Part shown: piece after piece, positions 20,440-30,777 of the stretch
How positions within the stretch are numbered: the stretch's first letter is position 1
Layout of the letters: every line of letters begins with the position of its first letter
Assembly: GCA_964016985.1 (NCBI GenBank)
Contig: OZ024824.1
Location: forward strand, 124,532,803-124,596,802
Length of the DNA stretch: 64,000 nt
Source of the DNA: Anodontia alba
Taxonomy: Eukaryota; Mollusca; Bivalvia; Lucinida; Lucinidae
Direction of reading: 5' to 3'
The notes under the pieces: model-generated
The model's database searches: none
The model's input: the letters and a program-made list of their open reading frames with translations, nothing else
What the model was told of the DNA's origin: nothing
Translations under genes and position numbers: made by a program

Positions 20440-20680
20440 TAACTACAGTAAAACTCCAATGACTCGAACGCCGATGGCTCGTTTACCGTGGCATATTGGA
20501 AGTAGTTTTTCTGAGTCACTAGGAAGTGTTTTCAATAGCTCAAGAAAAACTAATATTTAGGGTTATTTTTTTGGAAGTTTTCTTACTTTATCTTAAAAAA
20601 TGTATGCTGCATGTACCCATTAGAATACACTTAACTACCATAATTTTTATAGAAGTTCGAAAAGACGTCCTTCAATTATC
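20440..20680 (+). repeat. Possible pogo/Tigger-type end (one side)
   Basis: ACAGTAAAACTCCAATGACTCGAACGCC has the look of the 'ACAGTAAAACCTCGATAACTCGAAC' ends of pogo-like DNA elements. I cannot find a matching inverted end, so it is at most a truncated relic. Confidence 0.35.
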
Positions 20681-20854
20681 CACGTTTGCCTCCTGACGGC
20701 GCTTTGATTAACCCTCAGCGGTTTGAACTACCCGTGTCTAGAACATTTTTTATGCTTCCAAATATGTTCGAGCCATTAAATAGATGTCAAAACGATTGCC
20801 TTTGGAAACAAAGAACACACTACAGATCAGAAAATGGGAATCTCGGTTTTATTG

Positions 20855-22092
20855 ACAAAAAAGGTAAGAGAAAAGTCCAGGGAGTAACACAATCACAAAC
20901 CGCAGCCCTTCCCAGACAACAAGAGGAAAAGGAAACCGACAAATCCAAACAAGCACAAATCGATCAAACATATGAAAAGCATTAAGATTAGCTCTATCTT
21001 TCCCAAGCGAGGTAATTGCATGCTAAAAGGACTGAAAAACACAAGAACAAAATAGCACAAGGTAAGACATACAACAAATCACCTCGTAGAATAAACCACA
21101 AAGCACCAAAGAGTAAGACTAACACCGGGACCACCGCCTTAGAACGGTCAGTAAAGTAAACCACCGGGGGTGGGGGTGGGGGTGGGGGTAGGGGTTGGAA
21201 AGGGGTTTAAAGCAGTTTTACAGCTAGTCAACTTCACCCTGGATCCCGATGCAACTCTTAGTATAGAAATATATAAAATTCGGGTCGCATAAAGGCTCAC
21301 AACTCAGTCAATGCATCAAAGCGAAAACATAAAAATCAAATTAATCACTATGATAAACAAAGACGAGTACTCATGGCTAATTCTATTGTATGCCAGAGTA
21401 AATGAAAACCAATAGCTGAACCACGGCGGACCAAGCCAAAGACATATCGTCAAGCCCCAACCCACTGGTTAAAGTTTTACGAAGAGGCCGTCATTGAGTC
21501 TGAGGCCCGAACCGTCGTCGTGCAATTAAAGAGTGAAGCATAGACATCAACAATGATTGGGTAGACAACTAGGCATGCAGCGTGCCGCATAATATCCACG
21601 GTATAGCCAATTCTTTTGTAACGGTTAATAAGTTTTCTGAATTGCTCCGAAAAGTTAGATTTACCTACATTTTTTTAAAAATCTGTACACTAAGTAACCG
21701 TAAAATTCTGGTTCCGCTATACCTTGTTGCAGAAGTGTTTTCAGACTGACGCTATATTTTTCTAACAAGGCACTGTGTCTGCGATAAAATTTCGAAATCG
21801 CCTAAAGACGTTTAAAATAACGATAGCGCTGCCTAAGAAGTTTGGCAGTAAGAGCTTTATTACGGTAGTTAAAGTCATTAGGATTTGAAGAAGCTCTGGC
21901 GAATCTAATAAGTTGAGATATTTATACCCCATATGAGGTACGCCGAGGGACATCGCCATCCAGAAAAGGGAAATTGACTATATCAAAATCAAAATCGTCA
22001 CGTTTATCATAAATTTTGGTGGAAACTGTACCATTAGATATACATAGATTCAAATCCAAAAAAGGTGCCTCGGTATCGGAAGAATTTGCTCT
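20855..22092 (-). mobile_element. 5'-truncated Penelope-like retroelement (tail type A) inside a W unit
   Basis: Read on the minus strand, the copy starts within the RT region (residues SNRANSSDTEAPFLDLNL, IYDKRDDFDFDIVNFPFLDG, YGVYISQL across 22090-21870). It continues through a decayed RT C-terminus to a long 3' tail ending CTGGACTTTTCTCTTACC and T6 at 20855. The tail contains 'ACCGTTCTAAGGCGGTGGTC' and a hydrophobic open frame seen in all type A tails. The left flank (20800-20854, AATGGGAATCTCGGTTTTATTGA) and the right flank (from 22093, CTCTTCATAAACAGTAACGAAG) are adjacent parts of the family W unit, so the boundaries are set by the interrupted host repeat. The RT has stops between motifs and is inactive. 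I place it with Penelope-like elements from the YLDD-type RT seen in sister copies; the GIY-YIG domain was not found. Confidence 0.7.
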
Positions 22093-22125
22093 ATTACTCT
22101 TCATAAACAGTAACGAAGTTTGCAA
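21762..22125 (-). pseudogene. RT C-terminal fragment (Penelope-like, group 1)
   Basis: Minus-strand residues SSDTEAPFLDLNLCISNGTV, then KIYDKRDDFDFDIVNFPFLD, then an overlapping frame with YKYLNLLDSPELLQILMTLT replacing the expected 'YISQLIRFAR' block. A frameshift lies at about 21940. These segments match, from memory, a widespread invertebrate RT family in which they follow the YLDD catalytic box. Confidence 0.65.
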
Positions 22126-22311
22126 TACTTCGATTTAGTTTGACTTAGTCTGTATTCCATATATGCGAATCTTGAAAACAAAAATCATCAATTATCATCC
22201 AGAAACTACCACATTTGTACTTTTTGCACATGGAATGGTCGAACATCGCCTTGACTGAAACCACTGTATAGCGATTGCGAATTGTGAAAAACGTGCATTT
22301 TATATAGGAAT

Positions 22312-22826
22312 TGAAAGGAAGGTAATGATCAGAAATCGATACAGTTACCTAACACTTTCCTTCCAAGACACCCAAGGGAAAGAAGGATGCACTTAAAGCA
22401 AGGCACCACAATCAAAACACTACAAGCAGAAAGCCAAAAGGATAGTTTCTTTTTTAAAAAAAATGGCCAAACGACTATCCAAAATAACAATTTTACTAGA
22501 ACATGCATGCAAAAAAAGACAATCAATGACAGAAATAGTAAACCACAGCAGAAGCACCGCCTTTAACAGTCAGTAAAAATATTACTGGGGGTTTAAATCG
22601 ATTCTATTTGACTACAAGCCTCGCCCTTAGTTCATCCGTGGTATACACGACTTTTGTTTAATCCGCGCGACGGGTTTCTAACTCATCAGTGCAACATCCC
22701 CTAGAACATAAAAATCAAACGAATACAGAGATGAAACAACCATAGGGACTTGACTGCAAGAAATAACTGAAATGCTGAAGCAAAAGAAAACCAACAGTAG
22801 GACACTGGTGGACCGGACCAGAGCAA
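22312..22826 (-). mobile_element. Penelope-like 3' tail, type B
   Basis: Markers, given as + strand: GGAAGGTAATGATCAGAAAT, AAAGCAAGGCACCACAATC, AAACCACAGCAGAAGCACCG, TTACTGGGGGTTTAAATCGA, TCTAACTCATCAGTGCAACA and ACTGGTGGACCGGACCAGAG. The same order is found at 52437-53000 and partly at 24379-24610, 48250-48405, 58985-59155 and 62035-62165. It has no coding capacity that I trust; the RT part is missing. Confidence 0.65.
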
Positions 22827-23019
22827 TGAGGAAGCTGTTTTGCCGTGAATATCAAAATACTGACAAAACAATTATGTAAAATGTGTAAATATGTCAACTA
22901 CGTATACATTTAGTATCTAAACCACTAAAAAGGTACAGAAGTATGATTTACTGGGATTTGATTATATTTTATAAGTATTCATTTAGTATTTTATGTTAAA
23001 GCTTTAAGAATATCTAAGT

Positions 23020-23318
23020 AAAAAAGGTAAGCGAAAAGTCCAGGGAATGCCACAATCACAAACCGCAGCCCTTCCCAGACACCAAGAGGAAAAGGAAACC
23101 TACAAAACCAAACAAGTACAAATCGAACAAACGTACGAAAAGCACCAAGATTAGCCCTCTCTTCCCCAAGCGAGGTAATCGCTATGCTAAAAAGACTGAA
23201 AAACACAAGAACAAAATAACACAAGGTAAGACATAAAACAAATCGCCTCGTAGAATAAACCACAAAGCAACAAAGAGTAAGACTTACACCGGGACCACCG
23301 CCTTAGAACGGTCAGTTG
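23020..23318 (-). mobile_element. Penelope-like 3' end, type A (tandem copy 1)
   Basis: Minus strand: from CCGTTCTAAGGCGGTGGTCC through a ~90-residue hydrophobic frame (22991-23263) to CTGGACTTTTCGCTTACC and T6. It directly abuts a second type A 3' end starting at 23319, giving two 3' ends in tandem. Confidence 0.7.
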
Positions 23319-24378
23319 AGTAAAAAAAAAAACAGCATGAGAAAAGTCCAGAGAGTGCCACAATCACAAACTGCAGCCCTTCCCAGACACCAAGAGGAAG
23401 AGGAAACCGACAAATCCAAACATGCACAAATCGAACAAACGTACTAAAAGCCATAAGATTAGCTCTCTCTTCCCCAAGCGAGGTAATCGCAATGCTAAAA
23501 TGACTGAAAAAATACAAGAGCAAAATGACACGAGGTAAGGCATAAAACAGGTCGCCTCCTAGAATAAACCACAAAGCAAAAAACGGGTAAGACTAACACC
23601 GGGACCACCGCCTTAGAAAAGTCAGTAGAGTAAACCACCGGGTGGTTAAAGCACTTTTACAGCTAGCCAACTTTACCCTGGGTCCCGATGCTACTCTTAA
23701 TACGGAAATACATAAAAACTCGGTTCGCATAAAGGCTTCCAACTCAGTCAATGCATCAAAGTAGTTGCGGTCATGGTACCAAAGCCGTAATTCAAAATCA
23801 TAAATCCATAAACGAATGACGAATCAGAATGTTCAGACCAACAGACATGGACCCCAGAACAAAGGGTGTAATCAGGCGTCCGCGGATAGTAAGCATTACT
23901 TGGTAAGCAAGCTTCGCCCACCATGCCCATGGGCCTGAACGAAGGAAATATCGGTAGAAGCGTATGTCCGGGATTTGGGAAGTCTACTTATGGCGCGTCA
24001 CTGGCAAAAACATCAGAAACAATTCTGGAAACTGCCACATTGTAGGGATTGACTAGATCATGATGTCTCCCATAGAACTTCTTAAGTGTTGCTACCAGTT
24101 TGGTTTTTTGAAACCCCTGGCTCAACAACTTTTGAGTGAGCACTTTCCCACGCTCCATGAAGTCCTGATAATTTGAACAAGTTCTGGCATAACGGATTAA
24201 CTGTGAAACGTAAACGCCGTATGCTGGTGCAGAAAATATAAAAATCAAAGCGAAAATATAAAAATCAAATTAATCACTATAATAAACAAAGACGAGTACT
24301 CATGGCTAATTCTACTGTATGCCAGAGTAAATGAAAACCATTAGTTGAACCACGGCGGGCCAAGCCAAAGACATATCG
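23319..24378 (-). mobile_element. Penelope-like 3' end, type A (tandem copy 2), interrupted
   Basis: Minus strand: the tail from ATATGTCTTTGGCTTGGCCC (24370) to TCTGGACTTTTCTCATG at about 23340. It is split by a 482-bp insertion at 23762-24243. On both sides of the split the type A sequence is continuous with other copies (TCAATGCATCAAAG / ATCAAAGCGAAAA). Confidence 0.7.
23762..24243 (-). mobile_element. Nested RT fragment (group 2) with 7-bp target duplication
   Basis: Minus-strand residues YGVYVSQLIRYARTCSNYQD, FMERGKVLTQKLLSQGFQKT, KLVATLKKFYGRHHDLVNPY and NVAVSRIVSDVFASDAP, a stop, then in another frame MGMVGEACLPSNAYYPRTPD. This is the C-terminal end of a second, related RT lineage. ATCAAAG is found on both sides (23755-23761 and 24244-24250), and the flanks are parts of one type A tail. 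The fragment is heavily 5'-truncated. Confidence 0.75.
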
Positions 24379-25517
24379 TGAGCCTTATTTTCTGCCATTT
24401 CAATTACATTGTGCCGCGGGTATACACGACATTTGTTCAGTCCGCTTGAAGGGTTCCTAACTCATCAGTGCAACATCTCCGAGAACATGAGAAATCAAAC
24501 AAGTATAGAGTTGAAAGAACGATGAGGACTCGACAGCAAGAAATAACAGAAATGCCGAAGTAAAAGAAAACCAACTGTTGTGTCTGGTTGGCCCGACCAG
24601 AGCCAGAGCATCAGACATCAACCGACTTACTTAAAAGTCTTTAGGCCGGAGCCGTCATTGAGTCTGAAGCCCGACCCGCCAGCGTGCAACCAAAAAGGAA
24701 AGCAAAATTATTAACCGAGATTGGGTTAAATCATGATTAATAACTACTATGCATGTAGTCTGTCGTATTACATTTATTTTGTACCCAATCTTTATATATC
24801 GAAGAATGATTTTACGAAATTGAGTGCTAAAACATTGCAAGCATATATTTTTCTGTATTTATATACTAAGTCCCCATAAAATTAAGGTTCCGATAGGCCT
24901 TGTTGCAGAAGCGATTTATGTCCAAAATTGAATTTTGAAATTAAATCGAAATGAAGTCTATAAAATTTACAAAAAAGGCTTTGCGAGGTTTTTGGTACCG
25001 ATAGTCATTATTTAGAAGTTTAGCAGTTAACGATTTCTTTCGAGTGTTGAAGTCAGAAACATGACTAGACACTCTGGCGAACCGAATGAGTTGCGAGATA
25101 TGAACACCGCAGGAACCTCGACGCGGAACTTCCCCAGCCAAATAAGGAAAATTTACAACTTTAAAATCAAAATCATCGCTTTTATCATAAATTTTGCATA
25201 AAATAAACCCATCTAAAATAGACAAATGCAAATCCAAAAACGGGGCTTTAGTTTCAGAAAAAAATTGCCTTATTTATTTGAAGCTCGGAAGGATAAATTC
25301 GACTAATCAAACTAGCGAAGTACTTATTATCAATATTTAATAAATCGTCCAAATATCTAGACGTCGTGCTGAAACCTTTAAAAACTTCAGATTGCTTTTC
25401 TTCAGGAAAAAGAAAGTTTGCTATGCAGTGGTTTCGTGTAAAGCAAAGAGTGTTCTTCAGATTTATACTATAACAAATTGTGGTACTTTTAGGGTAATTC
25501 TTTATTTGTTTTTTCAT
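24379..25517 (-). pseudogene. Penelope-like RT (group 1) with type B tail
   Basis: Minus strand, in order: EEKQSEVFKGFSTTSRYLDD (25517-25254) with the YLDD catalytic box intact. Then MDLHLSILDGFILCKIYDKS, FDFKVVNFPYLAGEVPRRGS and HISQLIRFARVSSHVSDFNT (25237-24941), then FRKIILRYIKIGYKINVIRQ (24840-24655). The three blocks are in different frames or separated by stops. A type B tail follows to 24379. The upstream RT motifs are missing, so the copy is 5'-truncated at about 25520. Known relatives are annotated only as 'reverse transcriptase'. Penelope-like (perhaps Naiad) is my inference. Confidence 0.7.
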
Positions 25518-26112
25518 TGGGGCCCAGCTTAACTGTACTGAAATTCAACAAATGAAATTGGCACATAGAAAGGCCGCTCCTACCTTAGCCAATCTGACGA
25601 GTTAAGCTTTAAGTACAAAAATAAATACGGATATTCCCAGAAGAAGCTATAATCACGGAAGACAACCCTGCCAAGGTACCGGATAAGGGTTTAGAGACAT
25701 GAAAAGACCGTTACTGAGTATGTCTAAGCAAAGATCGATTATCAATAAAACCGTAGCCAACTGATAATTAAAGGCACCGCATCATTAGGAAATATGCCTT
25801 TAAGATATGTTCTGAGAAGTTCCGAGCAAACCGATCAGAGCATAAGCTGTCCTCTTACAAAACCATTGGATACTGTAGATTATACTGATGTATAATAGAG
25901 ACTCTGTAATCGGCCGTGTGGATTTATAGGTATTATGGATCTTTGATGTTTTCATATGCCCCAAAGACTACATTTTCGCTTGACGTGAGCCTAAGTACGT
26001 TTGCTTGTGCAATCGTCCCATAATAAGACGACGGACGAGCATGTATTTCAAATAACAGGATTAATTGTTGACGTTGATTAGATTATTTTGAATGTCAGAA
26101 AACTGCTTAGTA
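25518..26112. other. Unassigned stretch between RT relics
   Basis: No motif recognised. It lies between a group 1 RT and the open frame at 26113 and could be non-coding sequence of either element. Confidence 0.4.
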
Positions 26113-26415
26113 TTAATGTAATAAATAGTCAACACAAGTCATCTCAAGTACATAACGGTCAAAGACTACTAAATCTCTGATGACACCGGTTACGGATCTA
26201 TACGAATGTAGTTCCTTAATAAAGAATCCTAGGATGTTTGTCTCTTGCTGAAGTTTTTTTAATGTGTTGATGCCAGAGTGGGTGAAAATGTGTAAATCAG
26301 ACAGTTCTGCAAATTTGTAGGTCTTGAATGGTGGCCTTGAAAATAAAACTAGACGATTATCTGGAGTAAATATTGCCTTAAACCGGTCGAAAAGTGGTAA
26401 AAGATATGGGGTCAC
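26113..26415 (-). CDS. Open frame of unknown function beside group 2 RT tail
   Basis: 100 residues with balanced composition (LPLFDRFKAIFTPDNRLVLF, FAELSDLHIFTHSGINTLKK, ETNILGFFIKELHSYRSVTG), unlike the low-complexity shadows elsewhere. Its start overlaps by a few bases, in another frame, the end of the group 2 tail frame (SYSNLQCLQSK). It could be an exon or ORF linked to that element, or a host exon remnant. I do not recognise a family. Confidence in real coding is modest. Confidence 0.35.
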   Translation of the reverse strand: MTPYLLPLFDRFKAIFTPDNRLVLFSRPPFKTYKFAELSDLHIFTHSGINTLKKLQQETNILGFFIKELHSYRSVTGVIRDLVVFDRYVLEMTCVDYLLH

Positions 26416-26429
26416 TTACTTTGAAGGCA

Positions 26430-26880
26430 CTGAAGGTTACTATATGAAGTTGCGGTCATGGTACCTAAGCCGTAATCCAAACTCATAAATCCATGAACAA
26501 ATGACGAATCAGAATGTTCAGACCAACAGACATTGACCTCAGAATAAAGGGTGTAATCAGGCGTCCGCGGATAGTAAGCATTACTTGGTAAGCAAGCTTC
26601 GCCCACCATGCCCATAGGCCTGAACGAAGGAAATATCGGTAGAAGCGTATGTCCGGGATTTGGGAAATCTACTTATGGCGCGTCACTGGTAAAAACATCA
26701 GAAACTGCCACATTGTAGGGATTGACCAGATCATGATGTCTCGTATAGAACTTCTTAAGTGTTGCTACCAGTTTGGTTTTTTGATACCCCTGGCTCAACA
26801 ACTTTGTAGTGAGCACTTTCCCACGCTCCATGAAGTCCTGATAATTTGAACATGTTATATAACCTGCCATACCATTCTGG
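26430..26880 (-). mobile_element. Group 2 RT fragment, second copy
   Basis: Minus strand: CSNYQDFMERGKVLTTKLLS, QGYQKTKLVATLKKFYTRHH, DLVNPYNVAVSDVFTSDAP, then MGMVGEACLPSNAYYPRTPD and HSDSSFVHGFMSLDYGLGTM in the downstream frame. Nearly colinear with 23762-24243 but lacking 'SRIV' in the RT part. The RT side is flanked by a TTTC-rich tract at 26885-26925. Confidence 0.7.
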
Positions 26881-27156
26881 TCTTTGTTTTTTTTTCTTTC
26901 TTTCTTTTCTTTTCTTTTTCAGAGGAGTTACTGTCAGTCAGGTAGATACTAAAGTTCTAGCCTTTAAAAGTGAAGCAAAAACAGTCTATGGAATTAAAAC
27001 GTATATAATATAAATAGAAAAAAATAACGGTAGTCTTCCTTCTGTAATGCTCGAGCATATACAGCTCATCGCAATAGAAATGTTGCAAGAATTAGACGTA
27101 AGCAGTATCTTATCATACTACGAACTCTAACGTGAATAATAAGGAGCATGTTCTAC

Positions 27157-27467
27157 ATAGTTGACCTCGCTTATCTCGAATAACCGCTTATCTCAAAGTG
27201 AAAATCTGGCCCCTGCCTAAACATGAAAAAATAACAACATGTAAAAATATTGTGGAGAAGAGGAGAAATTGCTCCTAAGGAGCAATTTCTCCTCTTTCCC
27301 ACAATATTTTCAATATATCTCTAACTTCAAGAGTTCAGTTACACATATATTTGTTAAATGCAGTTAATCGAATTAATCGAATTAATCGAAATCTGATATG
27401 TCGAAGTACGGATATCTCGAAGTATTTCAGAGTCCCTTGGAATTCGAGATAACGAGAGTCAACTGTA
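27157..27467. mobile_element. pogo/Tc1-type MITE with internal hairpin
   Basis: Left AGTTGACCTCGCTTATCTCGAAT and right ATTCGAGATAACGAGAGTCAACT are inverted repeats; TATCTCAAAG and TATCTCGAAG occur further in. At 27244-27310 a near-perfect hairpin, AGAGGAGAAATTGCTCCT / AGGAGCAATTTCTCCTCT, sits in the middle. The right end is followed by G and TA; the left TA is not certain. Confidence 0.75.
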
Positions 27468-27483
27468 TTACCATTAATTTCCT

Positions 27484-27562
27484 CTGCCTTTTGGTGTCTG
27501 GGAAGGGCTGCGGCTTGTGATTGTGGTACGTACTCCCTGGACTTTTCTCTTACCTTTTTTAC
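27484..27562 (+). mobile_element. Penelope-like type A 3' terminus (short)
   Basis: GGTGTCTGGGAAGGGCTGCG, GCTTGTGATTGTGG and CTGGACTTTTCTCTTACC with T6 match the last 80 bases of type A tails. Very short, as expected of severe 5' truncation, and in the opposite orientation to its neighbours. Confidence 0.75.
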
Positions 27563-28148
27563 GAATCATTTTGTAATTTTAACGTAGCCGTGTGGTGTTA
27601 CGCGATAGCCTACCTTGCAAAACATTTCGATTTATTTAATTGTCAGAATTCAAGTGTTCAATAATTGTATGCATATTGGGACTTTAATAATCATTTTATA
27701 TATGTCTCCACATTTCATGTACGTTCGGTATTTAACAGTGGAGTAATATTCATCTTCAGTTTGTCTCATATTACATAAAATGCATTGTCTTTTGCAATGG
27801 TTATCTGCATTTAACTTTGCTTAAATTATAGGAATATGCGTGATTTAGATGATCAGTTTCATAATTCTGCACTGACAACAGGTTTTAAGACATGTAGCAA
27901 ATTCTGAACTGTGCATAAATTTTCCAGCTCAAGATAGTGACGTACAAAACATAAATCTTTTCGCCATTTTTTTAATAAACATGTATCTTAACCCATTGAT
28001 GACCAGCGTGTCATAAAAGGGAAATTTTAGAGTTTAAAGCATGATCAGACACAACAGAATGCGGCTTCTGATCACCGTTGGCACTAAATTTTGGATTTTT
28101 GTTTTATAACACATGGCATAAAACATGGCATAAAACATGGCAATAAAT
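27563..28148. other. Gene-free stretch
   Basis: Nothing recognised except a weak hairpin GATCAGACACAACAGAATGC / GCGGCTTCTGATC (28043-28078), a probable family M relic. Confidence 0.5.
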
Positions 28149-28411
28149 AACAAGAGGACCATGAGGTCCCCTATAGCTCACTAGAGTTCAAGTCATTGAC
28201 AATGAAAACAAGTTCTACATTGTGTTTAACCTTTTGTACATGTGTAACTATATGTATTTACGCACACGGTATAGATGGTACTGTATAATGTATATACGCA
28301 CACTGTATAGATGGTACTGTATAATGTATATACGCACACGGTATAGATGGTACTGTATAATGCATATACATAGTACTGTATAAGCTTTCTTTTACTGCCG
28401 TAAAATGTGTG

Positions 28412-28445
<34 letters not shown>

Positions 28446-28854
28446 GGACGCAAAGATTGCAAATAGATCTGATATCATTTGTTAGTAGATTCTGCATATC
28501 TTTTTGATAAGCTGAAGATTTGCTCTAAGTTTCAAGAAAAAAACTCCTAAGGGTTAAGAGGATAAGCAGATAAAAAATTACCATAGTTACAGGCCATGTG
28601 TTCTGGGTCATTGGAATGCAATTTAATTCTCCAGTCCAATGTATATAACTTCAATGATCTTAGCAGCCGCAAAGAAAAAGAAGTTTGAACATGTGCATTC
28701 CTATTAACTTTAGACCAAGTCAATGAATGACCCTGACCTTTGACATTCATAGAGGTTCTTGTAGTATCTACTTTCATATCATAGACTATAGCAGATTTGG
28801 CAAAATGCAGTGTTTTACCTTTTTCCCTTTCAAAAGCCTAAGAGACCTAATTTG
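28149..28854 (-). mobile_element. Relic with AACAAGAGGACCATG end (family V, reverse)
   Basis: AACAAGAGGACCATGAGGTCC then TATAGCTCAC is the reverse complement of the right end of the element at 59160-61957 (hairpin AGGACCATCATGGTCCT then CTTGTTT). The body differs from that copy. It holds a 36-bp tandem (28258-28375) and a poly-A tract (28410-28443), then CTCTAAGTTTCAAGAAAAA and GACCAAGTCAATGAATGACC. A P element is inserted at 28855; similar sequence may continue after it to about 29215. Confidence 0.55.
28258..28375. repeat. 36-bp tandem repeat, about 3.3 units
   Basis: Unit CACACGGTATAGATGGTACT plus GTATAATGTATATACG, nearly identical in each copy. Confidence 0.93.
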
Positions 28855-29134
28855 CATTACGAAAACATGCCTATTCGAATATACTGAAAATTTTACCATC
28901 AAAAAATGAAATTTTTCAGATAAAAGAAATCTGATATTTTTCATATTTCTGCTCAAAACATAGACTGTGGATACTCGTTAGAACCGCCTCGACGAGGCGG
29001 TTCTAACGAGTACCCACAATCTATGCTTTTGAGCAGAAATAAGAAAAATAATGTATACCCCTGTAAACCTCACTTTTACTATATAAAAGTGGGGTTTAAG
29101 GGGGTCAAAATTATATAGGCATGTTTTCGTGATG
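28855..29134. mobile_element. Palindromic MITE, family P copy 8 (reverse orientation)
   Basis: CATTACGAAAACATGCCTAT to ATAGGCATGTTTTCGTGATG. Central stem intact (AACCGCCTCGACGAGGCGGTT). The small hairpin arm lies on the right. Confidence 0.9.
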
Positions 29135-29593
29135 GACTCTGTCGTAACATAGGTCAAGGCCAACCTAGAGTCAGCATTGGTAGTACTTTGCAACCTTATG
29201 CCACATGTCAAATTTCAGCGGACAACCCTTTTAAAGATTACACAATGTTACACATGTAAATAACCCAGGGACAAGATCAGTTAATCCCCGAGGAACAAAA
29301 CAGAATTTGTATTGTACCTATTGTTGGCATTTTCATACGTACTAGTAGAAAAAATTTCATGCTCAGCTATGTTTTTGCCAGAAAAAAATTGCAGTTTTTA
29401 GTAATTTGGAATTTATCAGAATTAAAACACTGACAGCACTGCTAGGTCCTGAACGGAAATTTAAGACTGTTTCATTTAACCTTAACTTCCTGTAATTTAA
29501 GCAAACAATGCAGACCCCGTTTCCTGATTCAAGAAGGGCAGTGGTCAGTCTCTGGTGAAAGAACGTGCACACAGTACTGTTTAAAAGCTCAGA
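29135..29593. other. Gene-free stretch with shared dispersed segment
   Basis: AAAACACTGACAGCACTGCT ... GACTGTTTCATTTAACCTTAAC resembles AAAGCACTGACAGCACTAGT ... CTGTTTCACTTACCCCTTAAC at 2990-3080, and weakly 47915, so an old repeat family is present. No gene. Confidence 0.5.
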
Positions 29594-29871
29594 CATCGCG
29601 AAAACATACCTATATAATTTTGACCCCCATAAACCCCACTTTTACATAGTAAAACTGGGGTTTACAGGGGTATACATTATTTTTCTTATTTTTTGTTAAA
29701 AACATAGATTATGGGTACTCGTTAGAACCGCCTCGCCGAGGCGGTTCTAACGAGTACCCACAATCTATGTTTTGAGAAGAAATGTGTAAAATATCAGATT
29801 TTTTTATCTGAAAATTTTCCTATTTTGGTTGTAAAATTTTCAATATAACTGAATAGGCATGTTTTCGTAAG
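29594..29871. mobile_element. Palindromic MITE, family P copy 9
   Basis: CATCGCGAAAACATACCTAT to AATAGGCATGTTTTCGTAAG. Central palindrome perfect. Confidence 0.88.
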
Positions 29872-29968
29872 AAGGACAGCCTGCCCAGTAAAAGTGTGGT
29901 AAGGTAACTGACCGCGCTCGACATGATACCATGGGGTCGCCTCGGCCGTAAAACTTCAACACAAAACA
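29872..29968 (-). repeat. Family K fragment
   Basis: GCCTGCCCAGTAAAAGTGTG, ACCGCGCTCGACATGATACC, GGCCGTAAAACTTCAACAC: reverse complement of the left part of the repeat at 11730. Confidence 0.65.
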
Positions 29969-30741
29969 AAAAATATATATATAAGGAAAAATCTGATGTC
30001 ATATTGACAAGAATAGCGCGGCTATAAATAAACGTTTCCTGGATTTCGTACAAACGTGTGATTTGATTTCATTGCCCAATGATAATCACGTGGACAACAA
30101 CCTTAAGAAAATTTGGCGTATGTATACATTGGCTCGATTGTAAACTATCGATCCAAAACTGTTAAATTTTACTTTTACAAGGATATTTAGCTCTTTTGCG
30201 TAATTTAAACAGACATGGATCCAACATAATCATTCTTACAAAATAAGGATGTCAGACGTTACTAAAGAAATCAGACTTTTTTTAATGTAAAGCTAACCTA
30301 CGTTATGAAAAGGTCCATACATATATTTGCTATTGACAGTCATTTGTCACTAGCCATTTATCTATTTATTTTATTCGTTTATTTATTTATATATTTATTT
30401 ATTTTAAGGTTTTTAAAACGCCAAAGAAAAAAACGGTCCTTATGATATATAATACCAGTGCAGGTCCAGATCAGCATGCGCATGCACCAAATCTGAACAG
30501 AGTCTACCCTCTTGGCTAATTAAATGAAGTGTCCTATTATTAAGAATGTTCCAATATACATTGTCTGTTCTTGAACAAGGATTACATGAGCTATTTATAT
30601 GTTTCTTATACAGTTTAATATAGTACATAACATTACCAAATTTTGATTTATGTACTGAAAGAGGCCTTTTCCGCATAAACTTGGTTGCTGCTGCAGTCGT
30701 ATTTTATTTAATTTATGTTTTTTTTTTTTGTTTGTTTGTTT

Positions 30742-30777
<36 letters not shown>

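Noticed and set aside
20440..20680. Complete pogo-like element
   Set aside because: Only one end-like sequence is visible and no inverted partner was found nearby.
22680..22712. Hammerhead ribozyme in type B tails (minus strand CTGATGAG...GAAAC)
   Set aside because: The core words occur, but only about two unpaired bases lie between them, so no stem II can form, and other copies lack GAAAC.
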